Source: Chara braunii (taxonomy: Eukaryota; Streptophyta; Charophyceae; Charales; Characeae). Taken from it: a stretch of DNA of 26,641 bases. The stretch is from NCBI GenBank assembly GCA_003427395.1, contig BFEA01000322.1, positions 419,037 through 445,677 of the forward strand, read 5' to 3'. Both the position numbers and the translations under genes were made by a program. The notes below the pieces were generated by a model. It made no database searches. It had not been told where the DNA came from and saw nothing but the letters and a program-made list of their open reading frames with translations. The stretch's first letter is position 1. Each line of letters starts with the position of its first letter. Positions 1 through 8,393 of this stretch are shown here, in pieces.

Positions 1-414
1 TTTTTTTTTTTTCGTCTGTGTATTTGTTTTTTTTTCCCTGCTTTCTTTTTTTTTGTTTCCTCTAAAGTGTGTCGTTCCTAGGGAAGCGGAGCCTGGCCTT
101 CGCGCAGCGACCGGGCCTTCGCTTAGCCGACCCCCCTAGGGCTGCGGTGCGTATACGGGAGTGCCCGCGGCCGATAGCTGAGCGAGGTACTGGTGGTTTA
201 AGTGACATCAGAAAAAGGATGGCAGTTCCGGGCAAATTGGGTATCACGGGGGCTTGTATTTTTTAAAGAAACTGCCTCTGCGTGATGCTGAGCTGGAGAA
301 AGCCTCGGGTCGTTGTTGTCTTTTTTGTTGTTGACGTTTCTTGTGAAGTATATAATCTGTCAAATGACTCGATTCGTCTTTTATGGATGCCCATCCTTTT
401 GCTCCGTAAACAAT
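1..414. other. Repeat-derived sequence with one end of a TTAA-type inverted-repeat element
   Basis: No gene is recognised here. The first 60 bases are T-rich. Positions 187-201 read GTACTGGTGGTTTAA, exactly the right-hand end of the short inverted-repeat family found many times further along (7.6-26.4 kb). The GC-rich stretch at about 80-186 is probably the inside of that element, whose left end would lie before the window. Beyond 201 nothing is recognised up to the retrotransposon relic. The expected 3' LTR of the minus-strand gypsy relic would fall here, but no matching LTR pair was found by eye. Confidence 0.5.
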
Positions 415-603
415 TTAGTCTTGTTTCCTGAATCTGTTGGATGGTGGGGTCCATGCCTTTGTCGTTTGTTTTGTTGATGTTGCAGATTTATCGAACGCAG
501 CCTTTATTGCACCCGGGCCAGTACTTGATGCTCTCTGCAACCTTTTCAGAAAAGACCTTCGCCGAATTCCGCGTATGACTCCAGATGAATGCCGCAAGGT
601 TGG

Positions 604-1038
604 TCAGAAACATGAAATGAGCCAAGTACTCGTCAAGCTCAACCTCGCATACAAGCCTCCGTGCTTCATGCGCACCCAGGTGTAGGACCGGAGGAGATTA
701 AAATAGGTTTTTCTCCAACCGAAATGGCCTTCGGTGTCGTGGCACTCTCCCAGGATCAGACTTTTGACTGTCTCGTTGTTCGGGATGCACAGTCTGTCGA
801 ACCTGTCTGTTTTTTTGAACAGTAGTCCATTGGTTACTCTGTAGCCCGGGACAGCGTGTGGTACAGTCTGCACCCTTTTAATTAGCTCACTGTAAATGGG
901 ATCGTCATTGTACGCAGCCTTGATCTGCTGCTGTAGATTGGTGCCTGCATCTAAGTAAGTCATGATGGCACTGAAGAAGTTTGTGCTTCTACTTAACACG
1001 TCTGCTACAATGTTGTATTTGCCCTTGACTGGTTTCAA
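604..1038 (-). pseudogene. RNase H-integrase linker and N-terminal integrase zinc region (broken)
   Basis: The minus-strand reading opens with VKGKYNIVADVLSRS, the typical join between the RNase H domain and integrase in gypsy polyproteins (pattern GK-x-N-x-VAD-x-LSR). About 100 residues later comes CHDTEGHFG, giving the two histidines of the integrase HHCC zinc site. The two cysteines that should follow are not in this frame: the reading slides into unrelated residues and stops near position 604. No DDE catalytic core is seen downstream. This is a remnant with a frameshift or truncation after the second His. Confidence 0.75.
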
Positions 1039-1086
1039 CTCGAAGTCAAACTGGTCTCTCCCCAGCCCACCTACTCAATTTAGGGT

Positions 1087-1528
1087 TCATTCGGGCCTGT
1101 GGAGGGTCTTTTGGTTATAATAGATGCTGAAGTGCCTTCCTAGGAGATAGTGTTGCCAATGGTTCAATGCCTCGCTCACGACAAACAGCTCGCACTCATA
1201 CGTCAATGAAGCAACCTTCTCATTGGGCAATCTGCAAAACATGAACTCGCCGGGCCGGTACCCCTCTTCATCGTTCTGTTGGAGCACGGTGCCAATTCCA
1301 TATTGGCTTGCATCAGTCGTGACAATGAACGGAAGTGACGGGTCAGCAACTTTTAAGACCGGGTATGCAATCAATGACTTCTTCAATTTCTTGAAGACTG
1401 AGATAGAATCTTTGTCCCAATTCCAAACTGTCTCCTTCCTCAGCAGTTTGCGCAGTGGTGCAGCGATCATTGTGAAGAAACTTTCGGTAGTAATTGGTTA
1501 GTCCCAAGAACGACGGCAGTTCGGTCAA
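1087..1528 (-). pseudogene. RNase H-like domain of the gypsy relic
   Basis: Two overlapping minus-strand frames cover the end of the RT thumb/connection and the RNase H domain. The 1528 end shows FLGLTNYYRKF, a hallmark of the gypsy RT connection. The other frame has WNWDKDSISVFKKLKKSL, then FIVTTDASQYGIGTVLQQ with the first catalytic Asp of RNase H in TDAS, then YECELFVVSEALNHWQHYL with the Glu of the second motif. The frame change at about 1470 shows that the coding unit is broken. It lies directly downstream, in minus-strand order, of the RT block. Confidence 0.85.
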
Positions 1529-1634
1529 TGTGTGCCGTGTTGGCCAATCCCTGATTTCTGCTATCTACACTCCCAGTCTGACTCAATCTCCGTCTAACAT
1601 GTGGCCTAAATAGAGCACTTGACGCTTCACTCAT

Positions 1635-2214
1635 TCACACTTTTTCGGGTTCACCTTGAACTTCGCAGTGTGCAACTTCGTCCAAAATCAAAGGCAGATG
1701 CTGCTGGTGCTCTAAAGTTTTACTTAAAATCAAAATATTGTCTAGACAAATGACTGCGAACTTATCTAGCCATTCACGAAAGAGATCGCTCATCCATCTT
1801 TGGAAGGTAGCAGGTGCGTTCGTCAGACCAAACGGCATGACCACAAATTCATAGTGGCTATAGCGAGTTCTAAAAGCTGTCTTGTGTTGGTCTTGGGGCT
1901 GTACCTCTATCTGATGGTAGCCCGTTCTAAAAGTCAATTTCAGAAAAACGCTTGCATCCCTGCACCCTATCCAGCAGATCATCTATCGGAGGCAACGGTT
2001 TTGTGTTCTTCACTGTAATTGCGTTTAAACCCCAATAGTTGATGCACATGCGCAGTGTGCCATCTGGTGATGAGCTGGGCTTAATCCACCCCTTTTCATC
2101 CAGTTCTTTGGGAGACATTTGATAAATGGGCCCTTTGGGAGTCTTGCTACCGGGCTCTATCTTTATACGGTGCTTGATTTCCCTTTCCACTACTCCTGTC
2201 GGGGTCTCTCTCAA
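1635..2214 (-). pseudogene. Reverse transcriptase core of the gypsy relic, active site altered
   Basis: In minus-strand order: the N-terminal RT region (HRIKIEPGSKTPKGPIYQMS, then GWIKPSSSPDG), the palm start with LPPIDDLLD, a frameshift near 1930-1980, then FRTGYHQIEVQP, KTAFRTRYSHYEF and the strongly diagnostic VMPFGLTNAPATFQ. The catalytic motif at 1748-1737 reads CLDN where active gypsy enzymes have Y-x-D-D, so the second catalytic Asp is replaced by Asn. With the frameshift, this makes the enzyme inactive. The wording fits plant-type gypsy elements. Confidence 0.9.
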
Positions 2215-2289
2215 ATCAGCGAACTCTTTCAGTAGTATTTCAACCAGGGGTGGTGTTGGCTGCTCCTTGCTTTCACTGATCGGTCAAAA

Positions 2290-2741
2290 ATACGCTATGG
2301 GACTAGGTCAACCAAGTCGGCCTTGACCATGTGCCTTGCTAACGCAGGGGTACTCATACAGCAAAGGGACAGGCTGGACTCTACTTCGGACTCGTAAAAC
2401 AACCGCTTTATCTTTTTGCCTCCTTTAGGGCTGGGCAGCCAGCACTCGTGCTCCCTCATTTGTACAGCAGCCTTTGCAGGCTCTCCCAAATCCGTCCCTA
2501 GAATCAGGTCAAAAGGTAGGCTTATCCTCCACGAAGAGGGTCAGGGAGTGCATAACTTTCTCTACCCAACTCCCTTCAACCGGAAGTATGCCTTTACCTC
2601 TTCGATGTACTCTTTGGCTCTCAGTTCGCTATTGTTTGCCAGCCTGCTCACGATCCCCTCATCCAATTTCATAACCTTCATGCCGAGGTGCATTTTTTGC
2701 AATTCCTTTCGGCTAATGTAGCTACGTGTAGATCCACTATT
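2290..2741 (-). pseudogene. Retropepsin-like aspartic protease of the gypsy relic
   Basis: At 2741-2733 the minus strand encodes NSG followed by STRSYISRKEL, matching the D-S/T-G catalytic loop of retroviral-type proteases, with the catalytic Asp changed to Asn. Further on, DLILGTDLGEPA near 2500-2470 matches the hydrophobic-hydrophobic-Gly strand that supports the active site. A downstream stretch with ECWLPSPKGGKK continues towards RT. Frames change between these parts. The block is cut on its N-terminal side by an insertion that starts at 2745, between the Leu-Val residues and the NSG loop. Confidence 0.7.
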
Positions 2742-3218
2742 GACCTGTGTAGACCCCCTGTGTAGACCCCCGTACGAATACGGGCCGTCCGTAGGTACGG
2801 GCTCATGTGGTCGTACGGGCCGTACGTACGGAAAAAAAGCAAAAGTGGCAAGGCACGGAGCAACGTCTTCTCTGTATTTACGTTGATTACTGATGTACTT
2901 ACCAGCACATGTAGAGAACCTAAGTCCAATATGGACCTAAAACACCTGAAGGGCACTACAGACTCAATCTTAAATGAAAATGAAAAAGATGAGAGCATAC
3001 GATGGAACCTAAAACACCTGAATCTCTTTTCGGATGGGGCAGAGGGCTCGTAGTACCTTTATTTACAGCAGCAGCCTAGCAGTAGGCGCGCAGCGCAGCG
3101 TTGGTCTGGTTGTGTACACAGTCAGCGGACGGGAAGGAGCCTAAATCGATGGACTCGAAAGAGCACATCGCATACTTGAGCAGTACGAATCCGTCGGCGG
3201 TCGGGTGAGACTGACTAA

Positions 3219-3302
3219 AAAAATCTGGAAAAAAAAATGTTATGCAGAAAAATAAACTGAAACACTTTTGCCTCAGGGTCATATTGCAATTCGTTACCAA
3301 AT
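3219..3302 (-). repeat. Dispersed 84-bp module, copy 1 (inverse of 5163-5245)
   Basis: Reverse-complemented, this stretch matches 5163-5245: shared words are CTGAGGCAAAAGTG and TTCTGCATAACAT, ending in CAGATTTTTT. Both copies can be read as the peptide MTLRQK followed by FCIT, but that is too short to claim a gene. The two copies lie 1.9 kb apart in opposite orientation, both next to homopolymer tracts and palindrome-rich elements. Confidence 0.65.
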
Positions 3303-3319
3303 TTGAGATTAAAAAAAAC

Positions 3320-3320
<1 letters not shown>

Positions 3321-3359
<39 letters not shown>
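3321..3359. repeat. Poly-T tract, 39 bases
   Basis: Uninterrupted T run inside the 699-bp insertion; on the minus strand a poly-A. It could be the tail of a retroposed sequence. The lysine-rich reading across it is an artefact of the homopolymer. Confidence 0.9.
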
Positions 3360-3398
3360 CTCGTACGGGACTGTAGATACGGCCGTACGGCTTTAACT

Positions 3399-3488
3399 CT
3401 ATTAACTAGAGCGACTACTCGCTCCCTACGGATTTTTACACAGCTATTGACTAGTGCGACTACTCGCTCCCTACGGATTTTTACATCT
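3399..3488. repeat. Tandem duplication of 45 bp
   Basis: Two copies, 3399-3443 and 3444-3488, share an identical core of GACTACTCGCTCCCTACGG plus ATTTTTACA and differ at a few bases at their ends. On the minus strand each copy encodes KIRRERVVALVN, the sequence just before the gypsy protease loop, so the right copy is the gypsy sequence and the left copy sits inside the insertion boundary. Confidence 0.8.
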
Positions 3489-4486
3489 GCTAAAATTAGC
3501 TGCCCTCTACTCTTCTTCTTCGCTTCGGCCCGAGCTTGGTGATGAGTGATAAACTCACCACTGATGCCTGTGAGGAAACCACTTAGAGAGGCCTTAGCAC
3601 AAACAGTCTCTGGGCAGCTACCTGGGTGGGGGCCTACATCAGTCTTTGCCATAGGGGCCTGCACATAGGAGGGTGTCTGTTCAGCGTGCGCTTCTGTCTG
3701 TCTGTTTGTGTCTGAACGCTCAGCAGGAGTGACTGTGACTCCTACTGGCCGCTCCCTTTCGGGTAGTGGTAGTCAAAGCAAAAGCAAACAATGTGGTTGG
3801 CCTTCAGCCTTTTTTCCCACAGCGATTTCTGGATGCCCATTTCTTTCCATGGCTCTCTGCTTGCAATTCCTGGGTGTTCTGGCCATGGTCTACGCTCTGT
3901 CTCTTCCACCTGTGGAGGAGGAAACGCGTCCACCTTGTGGGGAACCATAACCCCTACCTCTCGCGTAATAGCTACCTTTGCTACTACTCCCTTGGGTGGC
4001 ACGTCCTCTTCCTCCACCTCTTTCTCCACCTTTTCCTCGGTCTCCTCGTCCTCCTTGTTGCCCTCCCCCACGAGCTGCAGCAGCCAAATAGTCCCCTCCC
4101 TGGGCTACTTGGTTGCTATTAAGCTCTTCTAGTCCGTAAGCAATGATATCGTAGGGCAGTTCCTCGACTCCATCGCCCTTGAATGTGACCAGAAGACTAT
4201 CCTTTCCCTCTTTGCTCCCAGATATCGTTTTGTTCTTCCAGCGGCCTCCTTTCTCCAAGTCCTTCCAGTAATGACAATAGTTTGCCACTTGGAGGAAGCT
4301 GGCGTGGTCTACGGCCATATTACTAAATTTTTCGTATGTCATGCCCTCTTCCTTAGTTTGGGCATTCATTTGGGATCGATGGGGTTTGGGAAGTGCCTGT
4401 GCAAAGTTGTTCAAGATCTGCGCTGGAGTGAGACCATGCTCGGGGTACTGCAAGAGTTTGTCCATAGTGGCCTTTAGTGTTGACAC
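3489..4486 (-). pseudogene. Gag-like region of the gypsy relic, Gly/Arg-rich tail
   Basis: The longest frame, 4486-3890 (198 residues), begins with a helical capsid-like part (LTPAQILNNFAQALPKPH) and continues into a Gly-Arg-Gln-rich tail from about residue 130 (AARGGGQQGGRGDRGKGG), as seen in many plant gypsy gag proteins. A shifted frame follows, 4071-3742, with an acidic stretch and then VCFCFDYHYPKG, which may be a decayed CCHC zinc knuckle. Position 5' of the protease in minus-strand order supports gag. Frameshifts separate the parts. No start codon can be chosen with confidence because capsid-like sequence in other frames continues upstream to about 4680. Confidence 0.7.
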
Positions 4487-4845
4487 ACTTTCATTTCCGA
4501 TCGGCTATGTTGAGGATCAGATGTTCAATATGTCTGGCCAAGTTCGTCCTAAAATCGATTTTTTATGTCCAGGAAGAAATCTTCAATGCGGGTTCGTTAG
4601 GAGTATTCGACCATCAATGTGCACCCTGCCTTTTTCATTAGGGGGACATCAAAATTCTCAGCGTCTCCCTTGAGGCACAAACTTGCCATCAAGACACGGT
4701 CCTAATATGCTATCAATTGTCCGCACAGGTAGGTGCCCATGTGCGCGTTCCACTGATAGAAATTTTCTTCCTTTTTTCTGTGATAGGGCCAGGGGATTTT
4801 CACCTTTTATCTTTCCTCTCCTCTCTCCCCCTTCGGATGTTTTTT

Positions 4846-5416
4846 CCATGGCTACGATCCGGACGTCCGGACCGCCGTCCGGACGGTCTGGATTCAGTCC
4901 GGAATCCAGACGTCCGGTCTGGAAGCTCCGGATCTGGCAAATTTTTAGAGAAAAAAAAAAAAAAAAACGGTCCAGGATCCTTCCCCGTTGAAGAGCCAAG
5001 ACCCCAAAATTGTTTTGGGGGTTTTTCAGGCCCGTTTATGCTTTCTTGGGGGGTCCGGACATGCTCACTCTCTATAGTAATTTATTAGACAACCCCAATT
5101 TTTTTATTATTAATAATTCATTAGAATCATTACCCATAAGTCATTTTTTAAGCTTTTTATTGGTTAGGAATTCTGACATGACTCTGAGGCAAAAGTGATT
5201 TGCATTGTTATTCTGCATAACATACTTTCTTTTCAGATTTTTTTTTTTTTTAAATGGTCCGGACATATCCGGACCTGTCCAGACATCCGGACCGTCCAGA
5301 TCCCCCCCTGTCCGGAGATCCGGAAATGTTCGGAATTCCGGACGTCCGGAAACTACTGGACACGGGTCTGGATCCATGTCCGGAAATGTCCGGGTCCGGG
5401 TCTGGCGTAGCCATGG
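4846..5416. mobile_element. Inverted-repeat element rich in TCCGGA palindromes
   Basis: The segment starts CCATGGCTACG and ends with the reverse complement, CGTAGCCATGG, an 11-bp perfect terminal inverted repeat. Both subterminal zones (4858-4945 and 5253-5400) are crowded with TCCGGA, GGACGTCC and CCGGAC words, many of them palindromic. The middle holds an A17 run (about 4950-4967), AT-rich DNA and the inverted 84-bp module. A related piece lies at 13181-13267. No transposase is encoded, so this is non-autonomous. The superfamily is unknown, and no clear target duplication is seen. Confidence 0.6.
5163..5245 (+). repeat. Dispersed 84-bp module, copy 2
   Basis: Inverse partner of 3219-3302 (shared CTGAGGCAAAAGTG and TTCTGCATAACAT). 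It ends in CAGATTTTTT next to a T run and the right subterminal zone of the TCCGGA element. Confidence 0.65.
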
Positions 5417-6059
5417 TTTTTTCTTCCCCCTTCGAATATCCTTCCTTTTTGAGGGCATTTGCCTCCTTTCCCATCGTCGTCACTCTCCACCCATAGACGG
5501 AGTCTCCCGTGGGGTATTAGCAGTGATTGCTCTTATCAACACCGCTACCACCCAGAGGAGATGTTTTTTCAATAAAGGGAATGGGAATGGGAATGGGAAG
5601 GAGAAAATAAGTTACCATGCCTCTGAGCTGTTGGCAGTCGAATCCATGTGTCTTGTGCAATACATGCCAATTGGCAGTGTAGACGAGGGTGAACAAACTC
5701 CGTGCCCCTGCCCTGCTGATCTCACCGTCTTCTTCCGAGTTCCTTGAGGGAAGGACTCGACGCTATATCTTGCTTTTCATCACAATGTAGCAAGGACTTT
5801 CTGCTATAACTGCAGTCTGTACAGGATCCGTTCTACTGCAGGCAGGCAGGCAAGTAGGCAGGCAGTGGTGAAGGGAGGACTTGGCAGTGCAATAAGCTCC
5901 TCCCTACCTACACTTTGCCAGGCGTACGCTCCTACCTCCACACTTTGCCGAATGTGTGCTCCTTTCTGTAGTTTTCCGGCTTTTTGTGTCCCGTCTGCAA
6001 CACAGTTCACCAGCCTCCCTCATCAGGTGCTGGATTTTGTGGCCCTTTCTTCTTTTTTT
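5417..6059. other. Intergenic or intronic DNA without a recognised gene
   Basis: Open frames here have no recognisable domains. Small repeats are visible: (GGGAAT)n at 5577-5598, GGCAGGCAGGCAAGTAGGCA at about 5840-5860, and a short duplicated phrase with CACTTTGCC at 5910-5917 and 5940-5947. This stretch could be an intron of the AGO gene upstream of the first recognised exon, but no splice-ready N-terminal AGO coding sequence was found. Confidence 0.5.
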
Positions 6060-6490
6060 TTCTGTGTTTTTTTGCCTCTTTTGGTCTTTTCTGCCATTAG
6101 AAAGCAGAAGGGTCATTTTTTCAGTGATTTTCTTTGTATACCCCCACCCCCGCCCCCCCCTATCCCTCCCTCTCCCGCTTCTTTTGTGTCATATTTGCTG
6201 TTTCCAGGCTTTTGCCTAGTTTTGATTGTTTTTATTTTCTCAACTTTCTCCTGCCCTTGTTTTCTGCCTTCTGCATTTCTGTTTTTTTCCCCTCTTTTGG
6301 TCCTTTCTGCCATTAGACAGCAGAAGGGTCTTTTTTTCAGTGTTTTTCTTTGTGCCCCCCCCGCCCTGCCCCCCCATATTTTGTGTCGTATTTGCCTTTT
6401 CCAGGCTTGTCTTTTTTTTTTTCTTCTTTTCAAAAGCTTTCCCCCGTGTGTTTCTGCCCTCTTCCTTTGCCCTCAGGTGCCTTCTCTTTT
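6060..6490. repeat. Pyrimidine-rich tandem duplication, period about 216 bp
   Basis: Two diverged copies can be aligned on the phrase CTGCCATTAGA-AGCAGAAGGGTC (about 6090-6115 and 6308-6331), each followed by a C-rich run and then a TTTTGTGTC-TATTTG segment with TTCCAGGCTT. The offset measured on CCTCTTTTGGTC is 216 bases. The + strand is strongly pyrimidine-rich. The hydrophobic frames across it are products of composition, not genes. Confidence 0.75.
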
Positions 6491-6649
6491 TCTTTTATCA
6501 TGACATGAATGGCTTCTGACTGTTCAAAGCCACGAACGTCTGGTCTCTAGATGCAAAATTGTTGTTAAATACATTGCAAGATCCTCATCTGGGTAGGTTT
6601 GGTTTTGCATCTTTTGCTGTAGCGCATGTCACCAATATTGATCTGCCTT

Positions 6650-7090
6650 TCAGGCCATAATGGTTTCATTTGAAATTTCGATTTCTGGCCATAATGGTTT
6701 CATTTGAAATTTCGGTAAACATGCCTACAATGGTTTGGTTTAATTTGGAATCTGGAAATTTGTTTTTCTCATTCGATGCAGCTGCCTACAATGGCTTGGT
6801 TCGATTTGAAAAGTGGTGCACAATGCCCACAATGCCTACGATATTCTGGTTTGATTTGGAAATTGGAAATCCCTGATGCACATTTGGTCCACCTGCCCAC
6901 AAGTGTTTGGGTTTATCTGAAAATTGGAAGATCCTACTACAAACAAACTCGGGTTATTTGCCTCGGCGGTTTGGTTTTATTTGAAATTTCAAATTTGGTT
7001 GATGTGAAATTTGGGAAATCCTGAAATCCTAATCCGAATTCGGTACACCTGCTTCGTACAACGGTTTTGATTGACGAACACGTCTGATCC
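6650..7090. repeat. Diverged tandem array upstream of the first AGO exon
   Basis: Seven or eight imperfect copies carry the phrase TGCC-ACAATGGTTTGGTTT followed by GATTTGGAAATTGG-like words (at about 6653, 6687, 6722, 6781, 6824, 6892, 6958 and 7050). Spacing is roughly 34-70 bases and irregular. The array ends some 25 bases before the polypyrimidine tract of the exon at 7117, so it fills the end of the preceding intron. Confidence 0.65.
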
Positions 7091-7116
7091 AAATTTGGTG
7101 TTTTTTTTCTTTTCAG

Positions 7117-7232
7117 GCTAAGAAATTCTTGAAAGGGTTACAGATCACCGTGGAGCTGCGTGCCAGGAATGGGAATCATTACAGGCTGCAAAGCGTTTTT
7201 AGTGTCACTGTCGAGTCTGCCGATATGCTTAG
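7117..7232 (+). CDS. AGO: Argonaute exon: linker 1 to start of PAZ domain
   Basis: First recognised exon of the AGO gene (116 nt, ends in phase 2). The acceptor is a T-rich tract ending TTTTCAG at 7116 and the donor is AG/GTGGGT at 7233. The translation starts AKKFLKGLQITVELR and continues GNHYRLQSV, which fits the strand pair at the entrance of plant Argonaute PAZ domains (the family has A-K-x-L-K-x-hydrophobic here). The nearby GTGAGA at 7238 is a better-looking donor but would end in phase 0. Only GTGGGT gives the 2+1 codon split demanded by the next exon. N-terminal and earlier linker exons should lie upstream but are not visible. A (CT)n tract begins 18 bases after the donor. PAZ anchors the 3' end of the guide small RNA. 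Confidence 0.8.
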
Positions 7233-7246
7233 GTGGGTGAGATCTT

Positions 7247-7250
<4 letters not shown>

Positions 7251-7316
<66 letters not shown>

Positions 7317-7317
7317 N

Positions 7318-7407
<90 letters not shown>
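7251..7407. repeat. (CT)n microsatellite, 157 bp, with an ambiguous base
   Basis: A near-pure CT repeat that starts 18 bases after an AGO splice donor. The N at 7317 and the length mean the true repeat number is uncertain. Serine-leucine or arginine-glutamate frames through it are artefacts. Confidence 0.97.
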
Positions 7408-7410
<3 letters not shown>

Positions 7411-7638
7411 TGGACTGCCTATGACAGGCAGGATTTCACACAAACTGGTGTTTAAGTACTGTGGAACTTATTGCCTATGTTGGCGTGATGCTGTTAGGAC
7501 CTCTCAAGGACGTGCTTTTTTTTTGCTTTTTTTTTAGGTGAATGGTGATTTGTTCAATATGAGTAAAAATGCGGATGCATGTGTCCAAAGAGCACTGGGC
7601 CATGATCTGAGTAAGAATTTGACAAATTAAGTATAAAG

Positions 7639-7817
7639 TTACAAACCGCCACTACCTTTTCACAAGCAAACACGAAACTTCAGAATACCATACACTCCTC
7701 GGGCGACGCTAGCGAAAAGAAGAAGAAAAAAAATATCGTGCCGGCGCTGCAGCAAAGCTTTGCACGCAGTTCTTTTCCACCTCAGCAAAACTAAACTCGG
7801 AGGTAGTGGTGGTTTAA
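7639..7817. mobile_element. Short inverted-repeat element (TTAA-type MITE) A
   Basis: The right end at 7804-7817 reads TAGTGGTGGTTTAA and the left end at 7643-7656 AAACCGCCACTACC, inverse complements with one or two changes and related to the family end TTAAACCACCAGTAC. It is about 179 bp, without coding capacity. Sequence on both sides is repeated around the next element, suggesting a duplication that included the element. Superfamily unassigned. Confidence 0.6.
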
Positions 7818-7847
7818 TAAACAGCATTATGAATTTGATGATAAAGT

Positions 7848-7921
7848 TTAAATCAACAGCACTTCCTAGAGTTGTGCCTGTAACACGAGCCATGATTTTA
7901 GGAAACGTACTGGTGGTTTAA
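7848..7921. mobile_element. Short inverted-repeat element (TTAA-type MITE) B, 74 bp
   Basis: The right end is GTACTGGTGGTTTAA (7907-7921); the left end is a decayed TTAAATCAACAGCACTTCC (7848-7866). Inner bases also pair (TTCCTAGA against TTTTAGGAA). The flanks ATAAAG before and CTGCATTATG after match the flanks of element A. Confidence 0.6.
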
Positions 7922-7963
7922 GAAACTGCATTATGCATCGCTAACAAGTTCACAGGCACACGG

Positions 7964-8105
7964 CGTGTAGCGCGAGCTCCCAGGGGGGTCACCCATCCCG
8001 GTACTATGGTGGTCCATCCATCCCAGGAACTTTGCGGCCCCATGGCGCTTGGTTTCCGAGCGTACTTCAGATTGAACTAGGTGGGTGCATCAGGTAAGTG
8101 ACCTA
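7964..8105 (-). pseudogene. 5S rRNA-like sequence (pseudogene or SINE3-type head)
   Basis: Reverse-complemented, the region contains TGATGCACC near its start, a middle part with AAACCAAGCGCCATGGGG, and GTACCGGGATGGGTGACC followed by CCCCTGGGAGCTCGCG. These follow the order of plant 5S rRNA: the TAATGCACC word, the TTAAGCGTGCTTGGGC internal control region, the GGATGGGTGACCTCCTGGGAA 3' half. The 3' half is well kept. The middle is decayed and about 20 bases longer than a true 5S gene, so this is a relic or part of a 5S-derived SINE. It lies between two TTAA-type elements inside an AGO intron. Confidence 0.6.
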
Positions 8106-8188
8106 AACACGGAAATCATGGACGGCAATAATGCTGGGTAGCAGTAATACCTTTCGGTAGCGGGGCGTTGTCAATGCCAATGCACTAG

Positions 8189-8393
8189 TTGAACCACCAG
8201 TATGTTGCCCAAATATCAGCCGCGCGTTGTCGTTAACGCCCCGGAACTTCGGGAGGCTCGGGGTACCGCCCTCAAAGGCTATCGCCGCCAGCCAAAACAA
8301 TTTTTTCTTGCTGCGCTGGTGGGTTGCATGAAATGGCGCGCAGCCCGTTTTCCGGCTCGGCATCCATAGCTGGGCCAAGTACTGGTGGTTTAA
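8189..8393. mobile_element. Short inverted-repeat element (TTAA-type MITE) C, 205 bp
   Basis: The left end TTGAACCACCAGTATGTTG and the right end, inverse-complemented, TTAAACCACCAGTACTTGG agree over about 23 bp, both continuing into GCCCA. The interior is GC-rich and has no protein similarity. No target duplication is visible outside the TTRA tetranucleotide, which fits either a TTAA target or TTAA as part of the repeat. Confidence 0.75.

Larger units (their letters stand above)
2745..3443. mobile_element. 699-bp insertion with 8-bp target duplication and short inverted ends
   Basis: The octamer CTATTGAC occurs at 737-744 of the third kilobase (2737-2744) and again at 3444-3451, flanking this segment. 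The segment begins CTGTGTA and ends TACACAG, a perfect 7-bp terminal inverted repeat. An 8-bp target duplication with short inverted ends is what hAT elements leave, but no transposase is present, so this would be a non-autonomous copy. It interrupts the gypsy protease exactly before its catalytic loop. Inside are CCGTACGG-type palindromes near both ends (2770-2840 and 3361-3391), a T39 run and an 84-bp module repeated in inverse orientation near 5.2 kb. The last 45 bases resemble the neighbouring gypsy sequence, which complicates a simple insertion model. Confidence 0.55.
415..4486 (-). mobile_element. Degenerate Ty3/gypsy-like LTR retrotransposon, antisense
   Basis: On the minus strand the fragments follow the order gag, protease, reverse transcriptase, RNase H, integrase zinc region, which is the Ty3/gypsy order. 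All are interrupted by stops and frameshifts, and key catalytic residues are changed (Asn in place of the protease Asp, CLDN in place of the usual YxDD-type RT motif), so the copy is dead. LTRs were not identified on either side. The stretch 690-415 is coding-like in other frames, but it does not read as the integrase catalytic core and may belong to another element. A 699-bp insertion splits the protease start from the gag end. What is seen is the set of motifs; the assignment to gypsy rests on domain order and RT wording. Confidence 0.85.

Noticed and set aside
1-5500. LTR pair for the gypsy relic
   Set aside because: No long direct repeat found between the sequence before 415 and after 4500; similar T-rich tracts are simple sequence.
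5865-6519. 212-residue hydrophobic frame, looks like a membrane protein
   Set aside because: Pyrimidine-rich DNA gives Phe, Leu, Ser and Pro in all + frames, and the stretch is a tandem duplication.
7129-7455. Long Ser-Leu and Arg-Glu frames through CT repeats (also 12451-13041)
   Set aside because: Products of a dinucleotide repeat, and partly of N bases.
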